Below, piece by piece: positions 37,361 through 46,965 of a stretch of 64,000 nucleotides of DNA. The stretch's first letter is position 1; every line of letters starts with the position of its first letter. The DNA comes from Vallitalea guaymasensis. GTDB taxonomy: Bacteria; Bacillota; Clostridia; Lachnospirales; Vallitaleaceae. The stretch is from the NCBI RefSeq assembly GCF_018141425.1, contig NZ_CP058561.1, positions 3,162,001 to 3,226,000 of the forward strand, read 5' to 3'. The notes below the pieces were generated by a model that saw only the letters and a list, made by a program, of their open reading frames with translations, was not told the origin of the DNA and did no database searches. Position numbers and translations under genes: made by a program.

Positions 37361-37408
37361 AAGCCAATATTCACTACTGTAATTAGTGGATATTGGCTTA
37401 TTTTTTTA
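37361..37408 (+). terminator. Terminator after MpsC copy 2
   Basis: Sixteen-base arms at 37361-37376 and 37384-37399 pair with a single G-U wobble, followed by ATTTTTTTATA. A strong intrinsic terminator. Confidence 0.85.
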
Positions 37409-37455
37409 TATAATTAAGGAGTTTTCTCCTGAAAAACAAGAAAATATATGACTGA

Positions 37456-39381
37456 ATGAATATCCAAAAAATAAAAAGCCTTAGCAAAGGGAAGGGAATG
37501 TTAGATAATATGAGCTCATTTGATGTAACTAGGTTTAAAGTTAATAAAGACGTTAGAAGCATATTGGATTCAGCTTCAAAAGTGATTGTACCAAGAAGTA
37601 GAGGACATCTGTTGGATTTAGCTACTGGTGGAGGACAATCAGTATTTAAAGTTAATTATTTTATTGACGGAATTGGTTTAACTGAAGAAGCTACGGTAAC
37701 TAAATGTAAAAATGGATTATCTGTTAATTATCATGAAGAGTATATGAGAAGACGTGATCCAGAATGCATGGTTATCGGAGATAATAAAGATACAGACAAA
37801 ACAAGATACAAAGAAAGATTTAATGAGGATTTTGACGGTGTAAGACTAGAGACTTATGAATGGTTAAAAAATCAAGAACTAATTGTGATGCCACTTATTG
37901 CTGGAGATGACGAATTTGGTTCTCCAACACTACTTATTTGTCCTGCTAATGCTGCCTTTTTTGCAGGGGGGCTTGCTGATCTACAAGGATTTATACCAGA
38001 AGAGGAAATAGGTGAGGAATTTGAGCCTAAGGCAATAATATATTTAGCTCCACCTTTTAGACATACACATTTTGATGGTAAGCAAGTTGTTGTCCACAAT
38101 AGACTTGATGATATTCATGAAATCTTTTCATTCAATTTGTATCCAGGTCCAAGTGCCAAAAAAGGTATTTATGGTGTTTTACTTAATATAGGTGAGTTGG
38201 AAAGTTGGACAACTGTTCATGCATCAACAGTAAAAGTAACCACACCATACGATAATTCATTGATTATCATGCACGAAGGAGCTAGTGGTGGCGGAAAAAG
38301 TGAAATGATTGAAGAAGTGCATAGAGAAGTAGATGGAAGTATATTATTTGGTGAAAACACAGTAACCAATGAACGCATATATCTTGAAATAGCAGATACA
38401 TGTGAGTTGAATCCTGTTACTGATGATATGGCTATGTGTCATCCTGAACTACAAAATAATAATAAATTAGTTGTTAAGGATGCCGAAGCAGGCTGGTTTT
38501 TGAGATTTAATCATATTACAGAGTATGGGACTTCTCCACAACATGAAAAGCTGTGTATACATCCAAAAGAACCTTTGATATTCTTGAACATGGATGCGTC
38601 TCCTGATTCTACGATTCTAATATGGGATCATATTCAAGATGCTCCAGGGAAACCTTGTCCTAATCCAAGGGTAATAATGCCAAGAAGTTTTGTTCCAGAA
38701 GTTGTTTCAGAACCTGTGGCGATAGATGTACGTAGCTTTGGAGTTCGAACACCAGCATGTACAAAAGCTGATCCGACTTATGGTATTATTGGGTGTCTTC
38801 ATATATTACCACCTGCATTAGCCTGGATATGGAGACTAGTAGCACCAAGAGGTCATGCTAATCCTAGTATTACCGATTCAGAAGGCATGACTAGTGAAGG
38901 TGTAGGTTCATATTGGCCATTTGCTACTGGTAAAATGGTAGATCAAGCTAACTTATTGTTAGAACAAATAATCAATACACCAAGTACAAGATATGTCCTT
39001 ATTCCAAATCAGCATATTGGCTCCTATGAAGTTGGATTTAATGCACAATGGATAGCGAGAGAGTATTTGGCTAGAAAGGGCAGTGCCAAGTTTAAACCAG
39101 AACAGATTGTAGAATCACGTTGTTCATTACTTGGTTATTCTTTAAATAGATTAAGAGTTGATGGTTATAATATTCCTAAAGGGCTTTTACAGACTAACTA
39201 CCAACTAAGTGTAGGTGAAGAAGCATATGATCAAGGTGCCAAAATATTAAAAGATTTCTTTAAGCGTGAGCTTACTAAGTTTAATACAGATGAATTACTC
39301 CCACTTGGAAGAGAAATCATAAATTGCTTTATGAATGATGGTACAGTTGATGATTATGTAAAATTAATATCAATGAAATAG
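37456..39381 (+). CDS. DUF4914 protein, PEPCK-like P-loop
   Basis: 641 residues, soluble. The segment MHEGASGGGKSEMIEE (about 273-288) is a kinase-type P-loop like that of ATP-dependent phosphoenolpyruvate carboxykinase, and the overall layout fits DUF4914. The reaction is unknown. The start is uncertain: the ATG at 37456 has no ribosome site nearby (AAGGAG lies about 34 bases upstream inside a GGAG/CTCC stem), while the ATG at 37498 follows an AAGGGAAGGGA stretch. The OFA-family transporter gene follows after ten bases, so the pair probably handles a common small carboxylate; that is inference. Confidence 0.8.
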   Translation: MNIQKIKSLSKGKGMLDNMSSFDVTRFKVNKDVRSILDSASKVIVPRSRGHLLDLATGGGQSVFKVNYFIDGIGLTEEATVTKCKNGLSVNYHEEYMRRRDPECMVIGDNKDTDKTRYKERFNEDFDGVRLETYEWLKNQELIVMPLIAGDDEFGSPTLLICPANAAFFAGGLADLQGFIPEEEIGEEFEPKAIIYLAPPFRHTHFDGKQVVVHNRLDDIHEIFSFNLYPGPSAKKGIYGVLLNIGELESWTTVHASTVKVTTPYDNSLIIMHEGASGGGKSEMIEEVHREVDGSILFGENTVTNERIYLEIADTCELNPVTDDMAMCHPELQNNNKLVVKDAEAGWFLRFNHITEYGTSPQHEKLCIHPKEPLIFLNMDASPDSTILIWDHIQDAPGKPCPNPRVIMPRSFVPEVVSEPVAIDVRSFGVRTPACTKADPTYGIIGCLHILPPALAWIWRLVAPRGHANPSITDSEGMTSEGVGSYWPFATGKMVDQANLLLEQIINTPSTRYVLIPNQHIGSYEVGFNAQWIAREYLARKGSAKFKPEQIVESRCSLLGYSLNRLRVDGYNIPKGLLQTNYQLSVGEEAYDQGAKILKDFFKRELTKFNTDELLPLGREIINCFMNDGTVDDYVKLISMK

Positions 39382-39391
39382 GAGTATATTT

Positions 39392-40642
39392 ATGAATACC
39401 TTTAAAAAAAGTAGTACAAGTAGTTCAACAGATCCTTATAAATACAAAAAATGGATGTTTGTTATTCTAGGAATGATAATGTTTATGTGTCTGGGAACGG
39501 TATATTCATGGAGTGTGTTTAGAACTCCCATAGAAGAGCAGTATCAGATTGATGCTACTTTGAGTGGTTTACCATATTTAGTATTTTTATTAGGGTACAC
39601 AGCATCTATGGTGATAACGGGTAAATTGATTGATCGCTTGAATCCTAAACTTATGATTTTAATAGGTGGCATTATGGTAGGATTAGGCTGGTTTCTATCA
39701 GGTATTGCAGTATCCTTTAATATGATTATAGTTTCATATGGTGTAATATCAGGTGCTGGTGTTGGTATTGCTTATGGACCACCAATAAAAGTCATATCAA
39801 GTTGTTTTACAAAAAAACGTGGTGTAGCTATAGGATTATTACTTGCAGGATTTGGCCTATCACCTTTAGTAACAGCTCCAATAACAAAAGCTTTAATCAA
39901 TCATATAGGCGTTAATAATACTTTTAAAGCTGTAGGTATATTTTTCTTGATAGTGATACCACTGATAGGACTATATTTTGAAAAACCTGCTAGGGTAACA
40001 GAAGATAATAATGAATTGAAAGTTGATGACAATGATACTCATGAAGGCAGTATTCTGGAAGTATTAAAAAATGCTAAATTTCAAGGATTGTGGCTATGTT
40101 TTGTTATTGGGACTTCTGTTGGACTAATGATTATTGGTATCTCAAGCCAAATTGGTGAAGAGTTGTTCAAAATTGATTCCAATACAACAGCCTTCCTTTT
40201 ATCCATTTTTGCAATTTTTAATGCAATTGGGCGACCACTTTTTGGCTGGATTACAGATAGATTCAGTCCCTTTGTATCTGCTATGACGTCATTCATACTT
40301 ATTTTTATTACAGCAGGTCTAATGTACATGACAAAAGATTATACAATCTTAATATATATAATAGCACTATCGGTGCTTTGGATGAATTTGGGTGCATGGC
40401 TTTCAATTGCACCAACGACTGTAGCAATGTATTTTGGTGAAACAAACTATAGTCGTAATTACGGCGTTTTATTTACTGCTTACGGTATAGGTGCAGTAAT
40501 AGGAACACCTTTGGCAGGTTATATTAGAACACAGTTTGGCAGCTATCAATATATCTTTTTACCTATAATGATCATGGCGATCATAGGTATGTTTATAGCT
40601 TTGCTAACACTCAAACCCAAGTCTATTTTTAAATTAAAATAG
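39392..40642 (+). CDS. OFA-family MFS transporter (oxalate/formate antiporter-like)
   Basis: 416 residues with 12 membrane segments. The N-terminal GMIMFMCLGTVYSWSVFRTPIEE, GKLIDRLNPKLMILIGG and GAGVGIAYGPPIKVISSCFTKKRGVAIG are typical of the oxalate/formate antiporter group. Many members carry other monocarboxylates, so substrate is unknown. It lies ten bases after the DUF4914 gene with AGGAG before its start. Confidence 0.9.
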   Translation: MNTFKKSSTSSSTDPYKYKKWMFVILGMIMFMCLGTVYSWSVFRTPIEEQYQIDATLSGLPYLVFLLGYTASMVITGKLIDRLNPKLMILIGGIMVGLGWFLSGIAVSFNMIIVSYGVISGAGVGIAYGPPIKVISSCFTKKRGVAIGLLLAGFGLSPLVTAPITKALINHIGVNNTFKAVGIFFLIVIPLIGLYFEKPARVTEDNNELKVDDNDTHEGSILEVLKNAKFQGLWLCFVIGTSVGLMIIGISSQIGEELFKIDSNTTAFLLSIFAIFNAIGRPLFGWITDRFSPFVSAMTSFILIFITAGLMYMTKDYTILIYIIALSVLWMNLGAWLSIAPTTVAMYFGETNYSRNYGVLFTAYGIGAVIGTPLAGYIRTQFGSYQYIFLPIMIMAIIGMFIALLTLKPKSIFKLK

Positions 40643-40686
40643 AAACACTGTTCAGCAATTTTGGTTAACTTTTTGGTTTATGCCCC

Positions 40687-40717
40687 TTGACCCCAACGCT
40701 ACGTAATAGTATATAAT
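40687..40717 (+). promoter_or_regulatory. MerR-type promoter with 19-bp spacer
   Basis: TTGACC (40687-40692), 19 bases, TATAAT (40712-40717). The spacer holds CAACGCTACGTAATAG, close to the GTTACGT/GTTGCGT dyad bound by Mta/TipAL-type regulators. A 19-bp spacer is the hallmark of MerR-activated promoters. The MerR gene follows, so it is probably autoregulated. Confidence 0.8.
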
Positions 40718-40758
40718 AAATTTTAGTGATATTACTAAAATTATTAAAGGTGATTATA

Positions 40759-41484
40759 ATGACCGTAAAAGAATTAAGCAAAATTGCTGGAATAAGTGTA
40801 AGAACTCTTCACTATTATGATGAAATAGGTTTACTTAAACCAAAAATGATTAATGAATCAGGTTATAGAATATATAGTGACAATGAATTAGAAACATTAT
40901 ATCAAATACTATTCTTTAAAGAACTTGACTTCAAACTAGGTAAAATAAAAGAAATAATAAGTAACCCTAGTTTTAATAAAGAAGAAGCACTTAAACAGCA
41001 TAAAAAACTGTTGCTCGAAAAGAGAAAAAGACTGGATAATATTATTAAGTCTATAGACACATCTTTAAAGAAAGGATTTGACAAAAATATGATGGATCTA
41101 TTTAGTATGGAAAATTATGAAAAATATAAAGAAGAAGCTATTGAAAAATATGGGGATACAGCTATAAATAGCTACAAAAAAACAAGTAAATATAGTAAAA
41201 AGAAATGGGAAACAATAATCAACGAGGGTAATACAATCTATAGGAACTTAGCTGATAATATGGATAAAGATGTTAGCGATCCTTACGTACAACAATTAAT
41301 AGGTCAGTGGAAAGATCACATTACAACATATTATTATGACTGTAATATTGAGATTTTCAGAGGGCTTGGTCAATTATATGTGAGTGATGAGAGATTTACC
41401 AAGAATATTGATAAAACAAAACAAGGTTTAGCTGGATATATGAAGGAAGCAATGGACTATTATTGTGACAATTGCCAAGGATAA
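40759..41484 (+). CDS. MerR-family regulator with TipAS ligand domain
   Basis: About 241 residues from the ATG at 40759, which has AAAGGTG six bases upstream; an earlier GTG at 40726 lacks a site. An N-terminal MerR winged helix (VKELSKIAGISVRTLHYYDEIGLLKP) and a coiled coil (about 75-110) precede a C-terminal TipAS-like domain (about 120-240, with YGDTAINSYKKTSKYSKKKW and the final YMKEAMDYYC). TipAS domains bind thiopeptides and other drugs. Related Mta proteins activate efflux genes and themselves. Confidence 0.92.
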   Translation: MTVKELSKIAGISVRTLHYYDEIGLLKPKMINESGYRIYSDNELETLYQILFFKELDFKLGKIKEIISNPSFNKEEALKQHKKLLLEKRKRLDNIIKSIDTSLKKGFDKNMMDLFSMENYEKYKEEAIEKYGDTAINSYKKTSKYSKKKWETIINEGNTIYRNLADNMDKDVSDPYVQQLIGQWKDHITTYYYDCNIEIFRGLGQLYVSDERFTKNIDKTKQGLAGYMKEAMDYYCDNCQG

Positions 41485-41554
41485 TGTAACAAAAAGCATT
41501 TATCTCTCTTATAATGATATTAAGTTATATTAATATTATGTGGGAGAGATGCTT

Positions 41555-42433
41555 ATGGATATGTTTGATTGTGGAATTTATTCTTTTGTAAATGCTATTA
41601 CAATAGAAACTATCAGGTATTGGTCTAAAAACTCGTACCAGCATATTGATGTTTTATTAAATTCTGCAACTCCAAACAAAGGAATTCTATTTGATAGCTT
41701 TAACAATGACTTGAAGAGGCTCTACAAAACTTTTCAAAACATTTATAATGAACTGGATGATGTGAAGAGAGATACTAATGTTTATTTTATGGTAAAAAGA
41801 TTTCTTATAGCCAATGATCATTTTATCATATTATTACAAAGGCTGAAATTTGAAGGATTCAATGGTTTCCCAATATTATATCAAGTTACATATCATATCC
41901 TATATGAACAGATGTATGTTAAGGAGATTTTTAGACCTTTGATGTGTACTGGAGATGTTTATCCAGATAATGTGATAATAAACTCTAATTTTAGACGAAT
42001 GGCTCTAGGTACTAATCCATTACAATGCATATATGGACAAATATATTTTTGGAGTATTATAGGTGCTGAACATCCATCTATCATTATGAATATCAGCCCT
42101 AATGAAATGGAGCAATTACCTAAAAAAATCATAAATGAGTTTAATGATATAGCTAATAGATTCAATAAGATTAATTATAAACTCTCTTGCATATATTCTA
42201 AGTTGAATATGATGAACCTTGGTATAATCCTAAAAGATTTTTGTAATGTCAACGAAGATTTTCTTGTATTGCTAGATAGATTTAAGGACAGCGTGGAAAA
42301 TTTACCTGCTAATATTAAGAATAACTTGCCAAAATTGTTCTTTGCTATTCTTGAACATATAATCAAAGAACATGAATATGCAAAATTGTTGACAGAAAAA
42401 ATTATGGAAAGTCAATATAGTAGAAATAACTAA
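41555..42433 (+). CDS. DUF2935 family protein
   Basis: 292 residues, soluble and helical. The two halves each look like a four-helix bundle with paired His and Glu residues (for example FWSIIGAEHPSIIMN and HIIKEHEYAKLLTEK), the DUF2935 pattern of clostridia and bacilli, suggesting a ferritin-like metal site. Function is unknown. The ATG at 41555 is preferred because GGGAG lies eight bases upstream; earlier GTG and ATG codons overlap the site. It follows the MerR gene. Confidence 0.7.
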   Translation: MDMFDCGIYSFVNAITIETIRYWSKNSYQHIDVLLNSATPNKGILFDSFNNDLKRLYKTFQNIYNELDDVKRDTNVYFMVKRFLIANDHFIILLQRLKFEGFNGFPILYQVTYHILYEQMYVKEIFRPLMCTGDVYPDNVIINSNFRRMALGTNPLQCIYGQIYFWSIIGAEHPSIIMNISPNEMEQLPKKIINEFNDIANRFNKINYKLSCIYSKLNMMNLGIILKDFCNVNEDFLVLLDRFKDSVENLPANIKNNLPKLFFAILEHIIKEHEYAKLLTEKIMESQYSRNN

Positions 42434-42456
42434 AAGATAATATATAAGCCTAATTA

Positions 42457-42528
42457 AAAATAGACTTTACTTAATCAGATGACTTAAACGAAGTTTAAGA
42501 CCTGTTTAATGATAGAGTCTATTTTTTT
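42457..42528 (+). terminator. Terminator after the DUF2935 gene
   Basis: AAAATAGACT (42457-42466) with AGTCTATTTT (42516-42525), inner CTTAAAC/GTTTAAG stem, then more T. Confidence 0.8.
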
Positions 42529-42656
42529 GTTCCATTTATTTCTATAAGAACCATAACAATTCTTTTAAATTAGTACGAAATGGAGTATACTAAATATAAG
42601 TATTCACGTATTACATATTTTTTAATTAACAGCAGAAAACAATCAGGAGGAAGACA

Positions 42657-43610
42657 ATGATAAAAATAATAGCAGATTCAACTTGTGACCTATCACCAAA
42701 TATTATTAAGAAATATGATATAGGAATAGCTCCACTTACTATAAATATAAATGGCAAAGTTTATAGAGATAAAATAGATATATCAGCAGATAAATTCTAT
42801 AGAATTATTGAAGAATTAGAAAATGAACCAACTACTTCAATGCCTAATCCATCTGAATTCTTAAGAATCATCAATGAGGCAGTTGAAGAAGGACACGATG
42901 AGATACTATGTATTTGTATGTCCAGTTCCACTAGTGGTTCATATCAATCTGCAGAACTTGCAAAAGCATATTTCTATGAAGAAAATGAGAAATCAGAAGT
43001 CAAGATAGAAGTTATTGACTCTAAGTGTATGAGCCATGGTAGCGGCTGGTTAATCATGAAAGCTGCTATTTATAGAGATAGAGGAGCTAGTTTTGACAGA
43101 TTGGTCAATTGGATAGAGATTCATAAAAAACAGGTAAAACATTTCTTGACAGTGGACGATCTGGACCATCTTATCAAAAGTGGAAGACTTACCAATGCCA
43201 GTGCGTTTGTAGGTAAAATACTTAGAATTAAACCAATAATGACCATGAAAAAGGGAAAAGGAGCCATAGTAGCAAAAGAACGTGGAAGAAAAAAAGTCCT
43301 ATCTTTCTTGGTTAAGGAATTCAATAAAAGAATTGACATGAGATATAGTAACTTTATTATATTAGGCTATACATCTGATATAAAATATGCAGAAAATCTA
43401 AAAGAAAGAATCAAGAGAGATTCTGAATTTACTGGGGAGATTTTAATAATGCAAATGGGAGTTGCTGTAGGTACGCATGTTGGTCTTGGAGCAGTTTCTA
43501 TGTTCTATATGGAGAAGAAGAAAGGTCAAGTTTTTGATAATCTATTAGTTAATCGCATGCATGATTTTGTTGATAAGACTAATGATTTTATTGATAAGAT
43601 AAAGAAATAA
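42657..43610 (+). CDS. DegV-family fatty-acid-binding protein
   Basis: 317 residues. It begins with KIIADSTCDLSPNIIKKYDIGIAPLTI. Conserved segments TSMPNPSEFLRIINEA, ICMSSSTSGSYQSAELA and HVGLGAVSMFY are the DegV family pattern. Family members bind a fatty acid and, as FakB, feed exogenous fatty acids to a kinase for phospholipid synthesis. The insert KKGQVFDNLLVNRMHDF at the end is a lineage feature. GGAGG precedes the ATG. The amidohydrolase gene follows after 21 bases. Confidence 0.92.
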   Translation: MIKIIADSTCDLSPNIIKKYDIGIAPLTININGKVYRDKIDISADKFYRIIEELENEPTTSMPNPSEFLRIINEAVEEGHDEILCICMSSSTSGSYQSAELAKAYFYEENEKSEVKIEVIDSKCMSHGSGWLIMKAAIYRDRGASFDRLVNWIEIHKKQVKHFLTVDDLDHLIKSGRLTNASAFVGKILRIKPIMTMKKGKGAIVAKERGRKKVLSFLVKEFNKRIDMRYSNFIILGYTSDIKYAENLKERIKRDSEFTGEILIMQMGVAVGTHVGLGAVSMFYMEKKKGQVFDNLLVNRMHDFVDKTNDFIDKIKK

Positions 43611-43631
43611 TGTAACACAAGGGGGAGAAAG

Positions 43632-45260
43632 ATGGATATTATTTTGTATAATGGTAAAGTAATTACAATGGATGAGGATAAACCTTATGCCAGTGGGGTA
43701 TGTATAAAAGGAAATAAAATATATAAAGTGGGAAATGATGAAGAAGTATTAGCATGCAAAAAAGAAAATACAAAATTAATTGACTTGCAGGGAAGATCAC
43801 TTTTACCAGGTTTTAATGATAGTCATATGCATTTAATAAATTTTGCGTATACAGATAGTATGATTAGATTGGCAGGGCTTACTTCAGTTAATGAAATCAT
43901 AGAGAAATCCAAGGAATCCATTAAGCAAGATACTGCAAATGCTAGTTGGATTAAAGGAAGAGGCTGGAATCAAAATAACTTTGATGAACCAAGAATGTTG
44001 AATAGATATGATCTTGATAAAATAAGTGTGGATAGACCAATTTGTTTTATAAGAGCCTGTGGACATGTTCTGGTAATTAATTCATATGCCCTTAAAATGT
44101 TAAATATAACTGGAGATACTGTCCAAGTAGCTGGAGGTCATTTTGATATAGACGCAAATAATGAACCAACAGGTATTTTTAGAGAAAATGCTATGAACCT
44201 AGTATATGATAATATGCCTTCACCAACTATAACTGAAATAAAAGACATGATCACAAGTGCTTGTAAATTAGCATTAAGTGAAGGAATAACGTCTATTCAG
44301 ACAGATGATCTTGATAATTTTTCTGATAATGATTATGACAAGATTATAAAAGCATATGAAGAACTTAGAGATGATGGAGAGCTTCCTGTAAGGATATACG
44401 AACAATGTTTATTGGGAGATCTTGAAACTTTCAAAGGATTCCTGAACAAAGGATATAGAACAGGTCAAGGAGACAATTTTTTCAAGATAGGTCCATTGAA
44501 GATACTAGCAGACGGTTCTCTGGGAGCTAGAACAGCTTATTTATCAGAACCATATGAAGATGATAGCAGTACCTGCGGTATTGGAAAATTAACACAAGAC
44601 CAATTGGACCAATTGGTCTTATGTGCTCATAAAAACAACATGCAGATAGCGATTCATTGTATTGGGGATAAGATAATGGACATGTCTTTTTCAAGCATAA
44701 AAAAAGCTATTGAGGAATATCCAAGAAAAGACCATCGTCATGGTATTGTACATAGTCAGATTACTACAAAACAATTGCTTGATGAATTTAGAAAAGTTGA
44801 TGCTATTGCATATATCCAGCCTATTTTTTTGGATGGGGATATTTCTATTGTGGAAAAGAGGATAGGCAAAGAGAGAGCAAAATACAGCTATAATTTTAAA
44901 ACCTTGATTGATATGGGGGTACATACTCCATATGGGTCCGATTGTCCTGTAGAACCTTTTAATGTATTACATGGAATATATTGCGCTGTAACAAGAAAAA
45001 CGTTAGAGGGTCTTCCAGTGGAGGGATGGTTGCCAGAGCAAAAGGTAACTACTCTACAAGCAATCAGTTCTTTTACTAAAGAAGGAGCATATGCTTCTTT
45101 TGAGGAAGATGCAAAAGGTATTATCAAAGAGGGTATGTTAGCTGATTTAGTAGTACTTGATAATGATATACTTGAGATGGAGTCCCATAAGATAAAAGAT
45201 ATGAAGGTGGATTATACAATAGTTGATGGTGTTGTTGTATATGATAGAATGAAACAGTAA
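43632..45260 (+). CDS. Amidohydrolase, YtcJ-like
   Basis: 542 residues. Amidohydrolase-superfamily metal motif HMHLINF follows GFNDS near residue 65, with DGSLGARTAYLSEPY, IAIHCIGD and GSDCPVEPFNVLHGIY later, as in the YtcJ/LAF3 group. Predicted to hydrolyse an amide or cyclic imide in the cytoplasm; substrate unknown. GGGGGAG lies before the ATG. It shares a transcript with the DegV gene. Confidence 0.9.
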   Translation: MDIILYNGKVITMDEDKPYASGVCIKGNKIYKVGNDEEVLACKKENTKLIDLQGRSLLPGFNDSHMHLINFAYTDSMIRLAGLTSVNEIIEKSKESIKQDTANASWIKGRGWNQNNFDEPRMLNRYDLDKISVDRPICFIRACGHVLVINSYALKMLNITGDTVQVAGGHFDIDANNEPTGIFRENAMNLVYDNMPSPTITEIKDMITSACKLALSEGITSIQTDDLDNFSDNDYDKIIKAYEELRDDGELPVRIYEQCLLGDLETFKGFLNKGYRTGQGDNFFKIGPLKILADGSLGARTAYLSEPYEDDSSTCGIGKLTQDQLDQLVLCAHKNNMQIAIHCIGDKIMDMSFSSIKKAIEEYPRKDHRHGIVHSQITTKQLLDEFRKVDAIAYIQPIFLDGDISIVEKRIGKERAKYSYNFKTLIDMGVHTPYGSDCPVEPFNVLHGIYCAVTRKTLEGLPVEGWLPEQKVTTLQAISSFTKEGAYASFEEDAKGIIKEGMLADLVVLDNDILEMESHKIKDMKVDYTIVDGVVVYDRMKQ

Positions 45261-45330
45261 ATAGTATTATAGAATCAATGAAAACGTATTTAACTTAATT
45301 AAGTGAATGTATAGATGTTTAAGTTCATAA

Positions 45331-45386
45331 AAAAGGCTGTCTAATATATTTTTATGCATAATTTGCTAAATATATTTAGACAGCCT
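45331..45386 (-). terminator. Terminator of pyrBI, facing the amidohydrolase gene
   Basis: Arms at 45334-45351 and 45368-45386 (AGGCTGTCTAA with TTAGACAGCCT) pair with one bulge. On the minus strand a run of T follows directly, so it ends the pyr transcript. It may also stop the convergent amidohydrolase transcript. Confidence 0.8.
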
Positions 45387-45412
45387 GTAATTATACTAGA
45401 TTTTATATTGTT

Positions 45413-45835
45413 TTATAGAGAAGTTCTAGTATCACAGTACTCGCATTTATATTCTTTTTTCTCTGGGTCAACTAAAGTAAATGTGATATCTTCATTTTTT
45501 TCGATAGTGGTTACGCATCTAGGATTATTGCATTTGAGAATACCCACAACTTTTTCTGGAATAGATAGTTTTATCTTATCCACTATGTTCTCGTCATCAA
45601 TTATTGTGATTGTAAGTCCTGGGTCTATTAATCCAAGAATGTCTAGGTTGAGATCAATTACATTATCTATTTTTATTAAATCCTTCTTACCTAATTTGCT
45701 GGAAGGTGCATTTTTGATAAGAGCTGTAGTACAATCTGCTTCATCCAATTTTAGCTCTTTGAATATTTTGTATCCCAGTCCAGCTTTTATATGGTCTATG
45801 ACAATCCCTTTTTTGATTCCATTAATTTTTAACAT
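45413..45835 (-). CDS. pyrI: Aspartate carbamoyltransferase regulatory chain
   Basis: About 140 residues. An N-terminal allosteric domain ([19 protein letters not shown]) is followed by a zinc domain with CNNPRC and CEYC, four Cys holding Zn2+ at the interface with PyrB. The ATG at 45835 is preferred: it has GGAGGGG six bases upstream, while the ATG at 45841 abuts the site. It overlaps the end of pyrB by 14 bases. The presence of PyrI implies nucleotide feedback control of the enzyme. Confidence 0.95.
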   Translation of the reverse strand: MLKINGIKKGIVIDHIKAGLGYKIFKELKLDEADCTTALIKNAPSSKLGKKDLIKIDNVIDLNLDILGLIDPGLTITIIDDENIVDKIKLSIPEKVVGILKCNNPRCVTTIEKNEDITFTLVDPEKKEYKCEYCDTRTSL

Positions 45836-46751
45836 TAGCATCCCCTCCTAAAAGCTTTAATATCAGCGCCATTCTAACATACATACCATACTTAGCCTGG
45901 TTGAAATAAACTGCTCTTGGGTCATTATCCACCTCTGTGCTTATTTCATCTACTCTTGGTAATGGATGCAGGATAATCATATCTTTCTTAGCATTCATCA
46001 ACTTGTCATTATCTAACAGATAATAACCTTTTAGTCTGAGATATTCTTCTTCATTGAAGAATCTTTCTTTTTGGATACGAGTCATATATAATATATCAAG
46101 TTCAGGAATAGCTTCTTCTAGATTGGATGTTTGATAAAATTCATGGTCAGTAAGTTCATCAGTAATGTAAGATGGTATTTCAAGCTCTGGTGGAGCTATA
46201 AAGACAAATTTAATATTTTCATATCTGCTAAGGGCTTTGACTAATGAATGAACAGTTCTTCCGAATTTCAAGTCACCGCATAGTCCAATAACATTATTGG
46301 AAAAACTTTTTTTGTATGAACGGATTGTAAGTAAGTCAGTCAATGTCTGAGTAGGATGTTGGTGTCCTCCGTCGCCTGCATTAATCACTGGTATATCAGA
46401 ATATTTGGAGGCTAGTTTTGGTGCACCTTCTTTTGGATGTCTCATTACAGCTATATCAGCATAACAGCCTACCACTCTAATAGTATCTCCAATACTTTCG
46501 CCTTTGGAAACTGAGGATGATGAAGCTTCTGAGAATCCGAATACTCCGCCACCTAGTCTAAGCATTGCAGCTTCAAAACTGAATCTTGTTCTTGTAGATG
46601 GTTCGTAGAATAAAGTTGCTAATAGTTTGCCTTTGCAAACGTCCAAGTATTTATCTGGGTCTTTAATAATGTCATCTGCCAATGTAAAAATTTCTTCTAA
46701 TTCCTCAACAGTAAAATCATCTGGTTGTATCAAATGTTTTCCTTTTAACAT
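45822..46751 (-). CDS. pyrB: Aspartate carbamoyltransferase catalytic chain
   Basis: 309 residues. It joins carbamoyl phosphate to aspartate, the first committed step of pyrimidine synthesis. The carbamoyl-phosphate motif [13 protein letters not shown] (about 49-61), [15 protein letters not shown] and the aspartate-site region [10 protein letters not shown] are intact. AAGGAGG precedes the ATG. It is co-transcribed with pyrI under the leader described at 46852-46965. No other pyr genes are in the window. Confidence 0.97.
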   Translation of the reverse strand: MLKGKHLIQPDDFTVEELEEIFTLADDIIKDPDKYLDVCKGKLLATLFYEPSTRTRFSFEAAMLRLGGGVFGFSEASSSSVSKGESIGDTIRVVGCYADIAVMRHPKEGAPKLASKYSDIPVINAGDGGHQHPTQTLTDLLTIRSYKKSFSNNVIGLCGDLKFGRTVHSLVKALSRYENIKFVFIAPPELEIPSYITDELTDHEFYQTSNLEEAIPELDILYMTRIQKERFFNEEEYLRLKGYYLLDNDKLMNAKKDMIILHPLPRVDEISTEVDNDPRAVYFNQAKYGMYVRMALILKLLGGDANVKN

Positions 46752-46851
46752 GGTATTTCCTCCTTTTTAGCATCACGGTACTAGATTAAAGGTTATTATT
46801 TTATAGGATATCTTTTAGGAATTCTGCCATTATATAATTGAATTTGGACAT

Positions 46852-46965
46852 AAAAAAAACTTCCCTATAGGAAGGCATATGTTCTTGCTAATATGATATC
46901 AGGTATTATTATACACCTAATAATCATGTTATCCGTTACCTTCCTAGCCTCTCTTGGACTAAATT
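46852..46965 (-). promoter_or_regulatory. PyrR-dependent attenuation leader of pyrBI
   Basis: On the minus strand AGTCCAAGAGAGGCT (46960-46946) matches the PyrR-binding consensus of pyr mRNA leaders (AGUCCAGAGAGGCU). It is followed by GGAAGG, which can pair with the later CCTTCC, and then by the terminator CTTCC/GGAAG (46874-46860) with eight T (46859-46852). This gives the known binding-site, antiterminator and terminator order. The remaining gap to 47353 is very AT-rich and must hold the divergent promoters. Confidence 0.85.
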
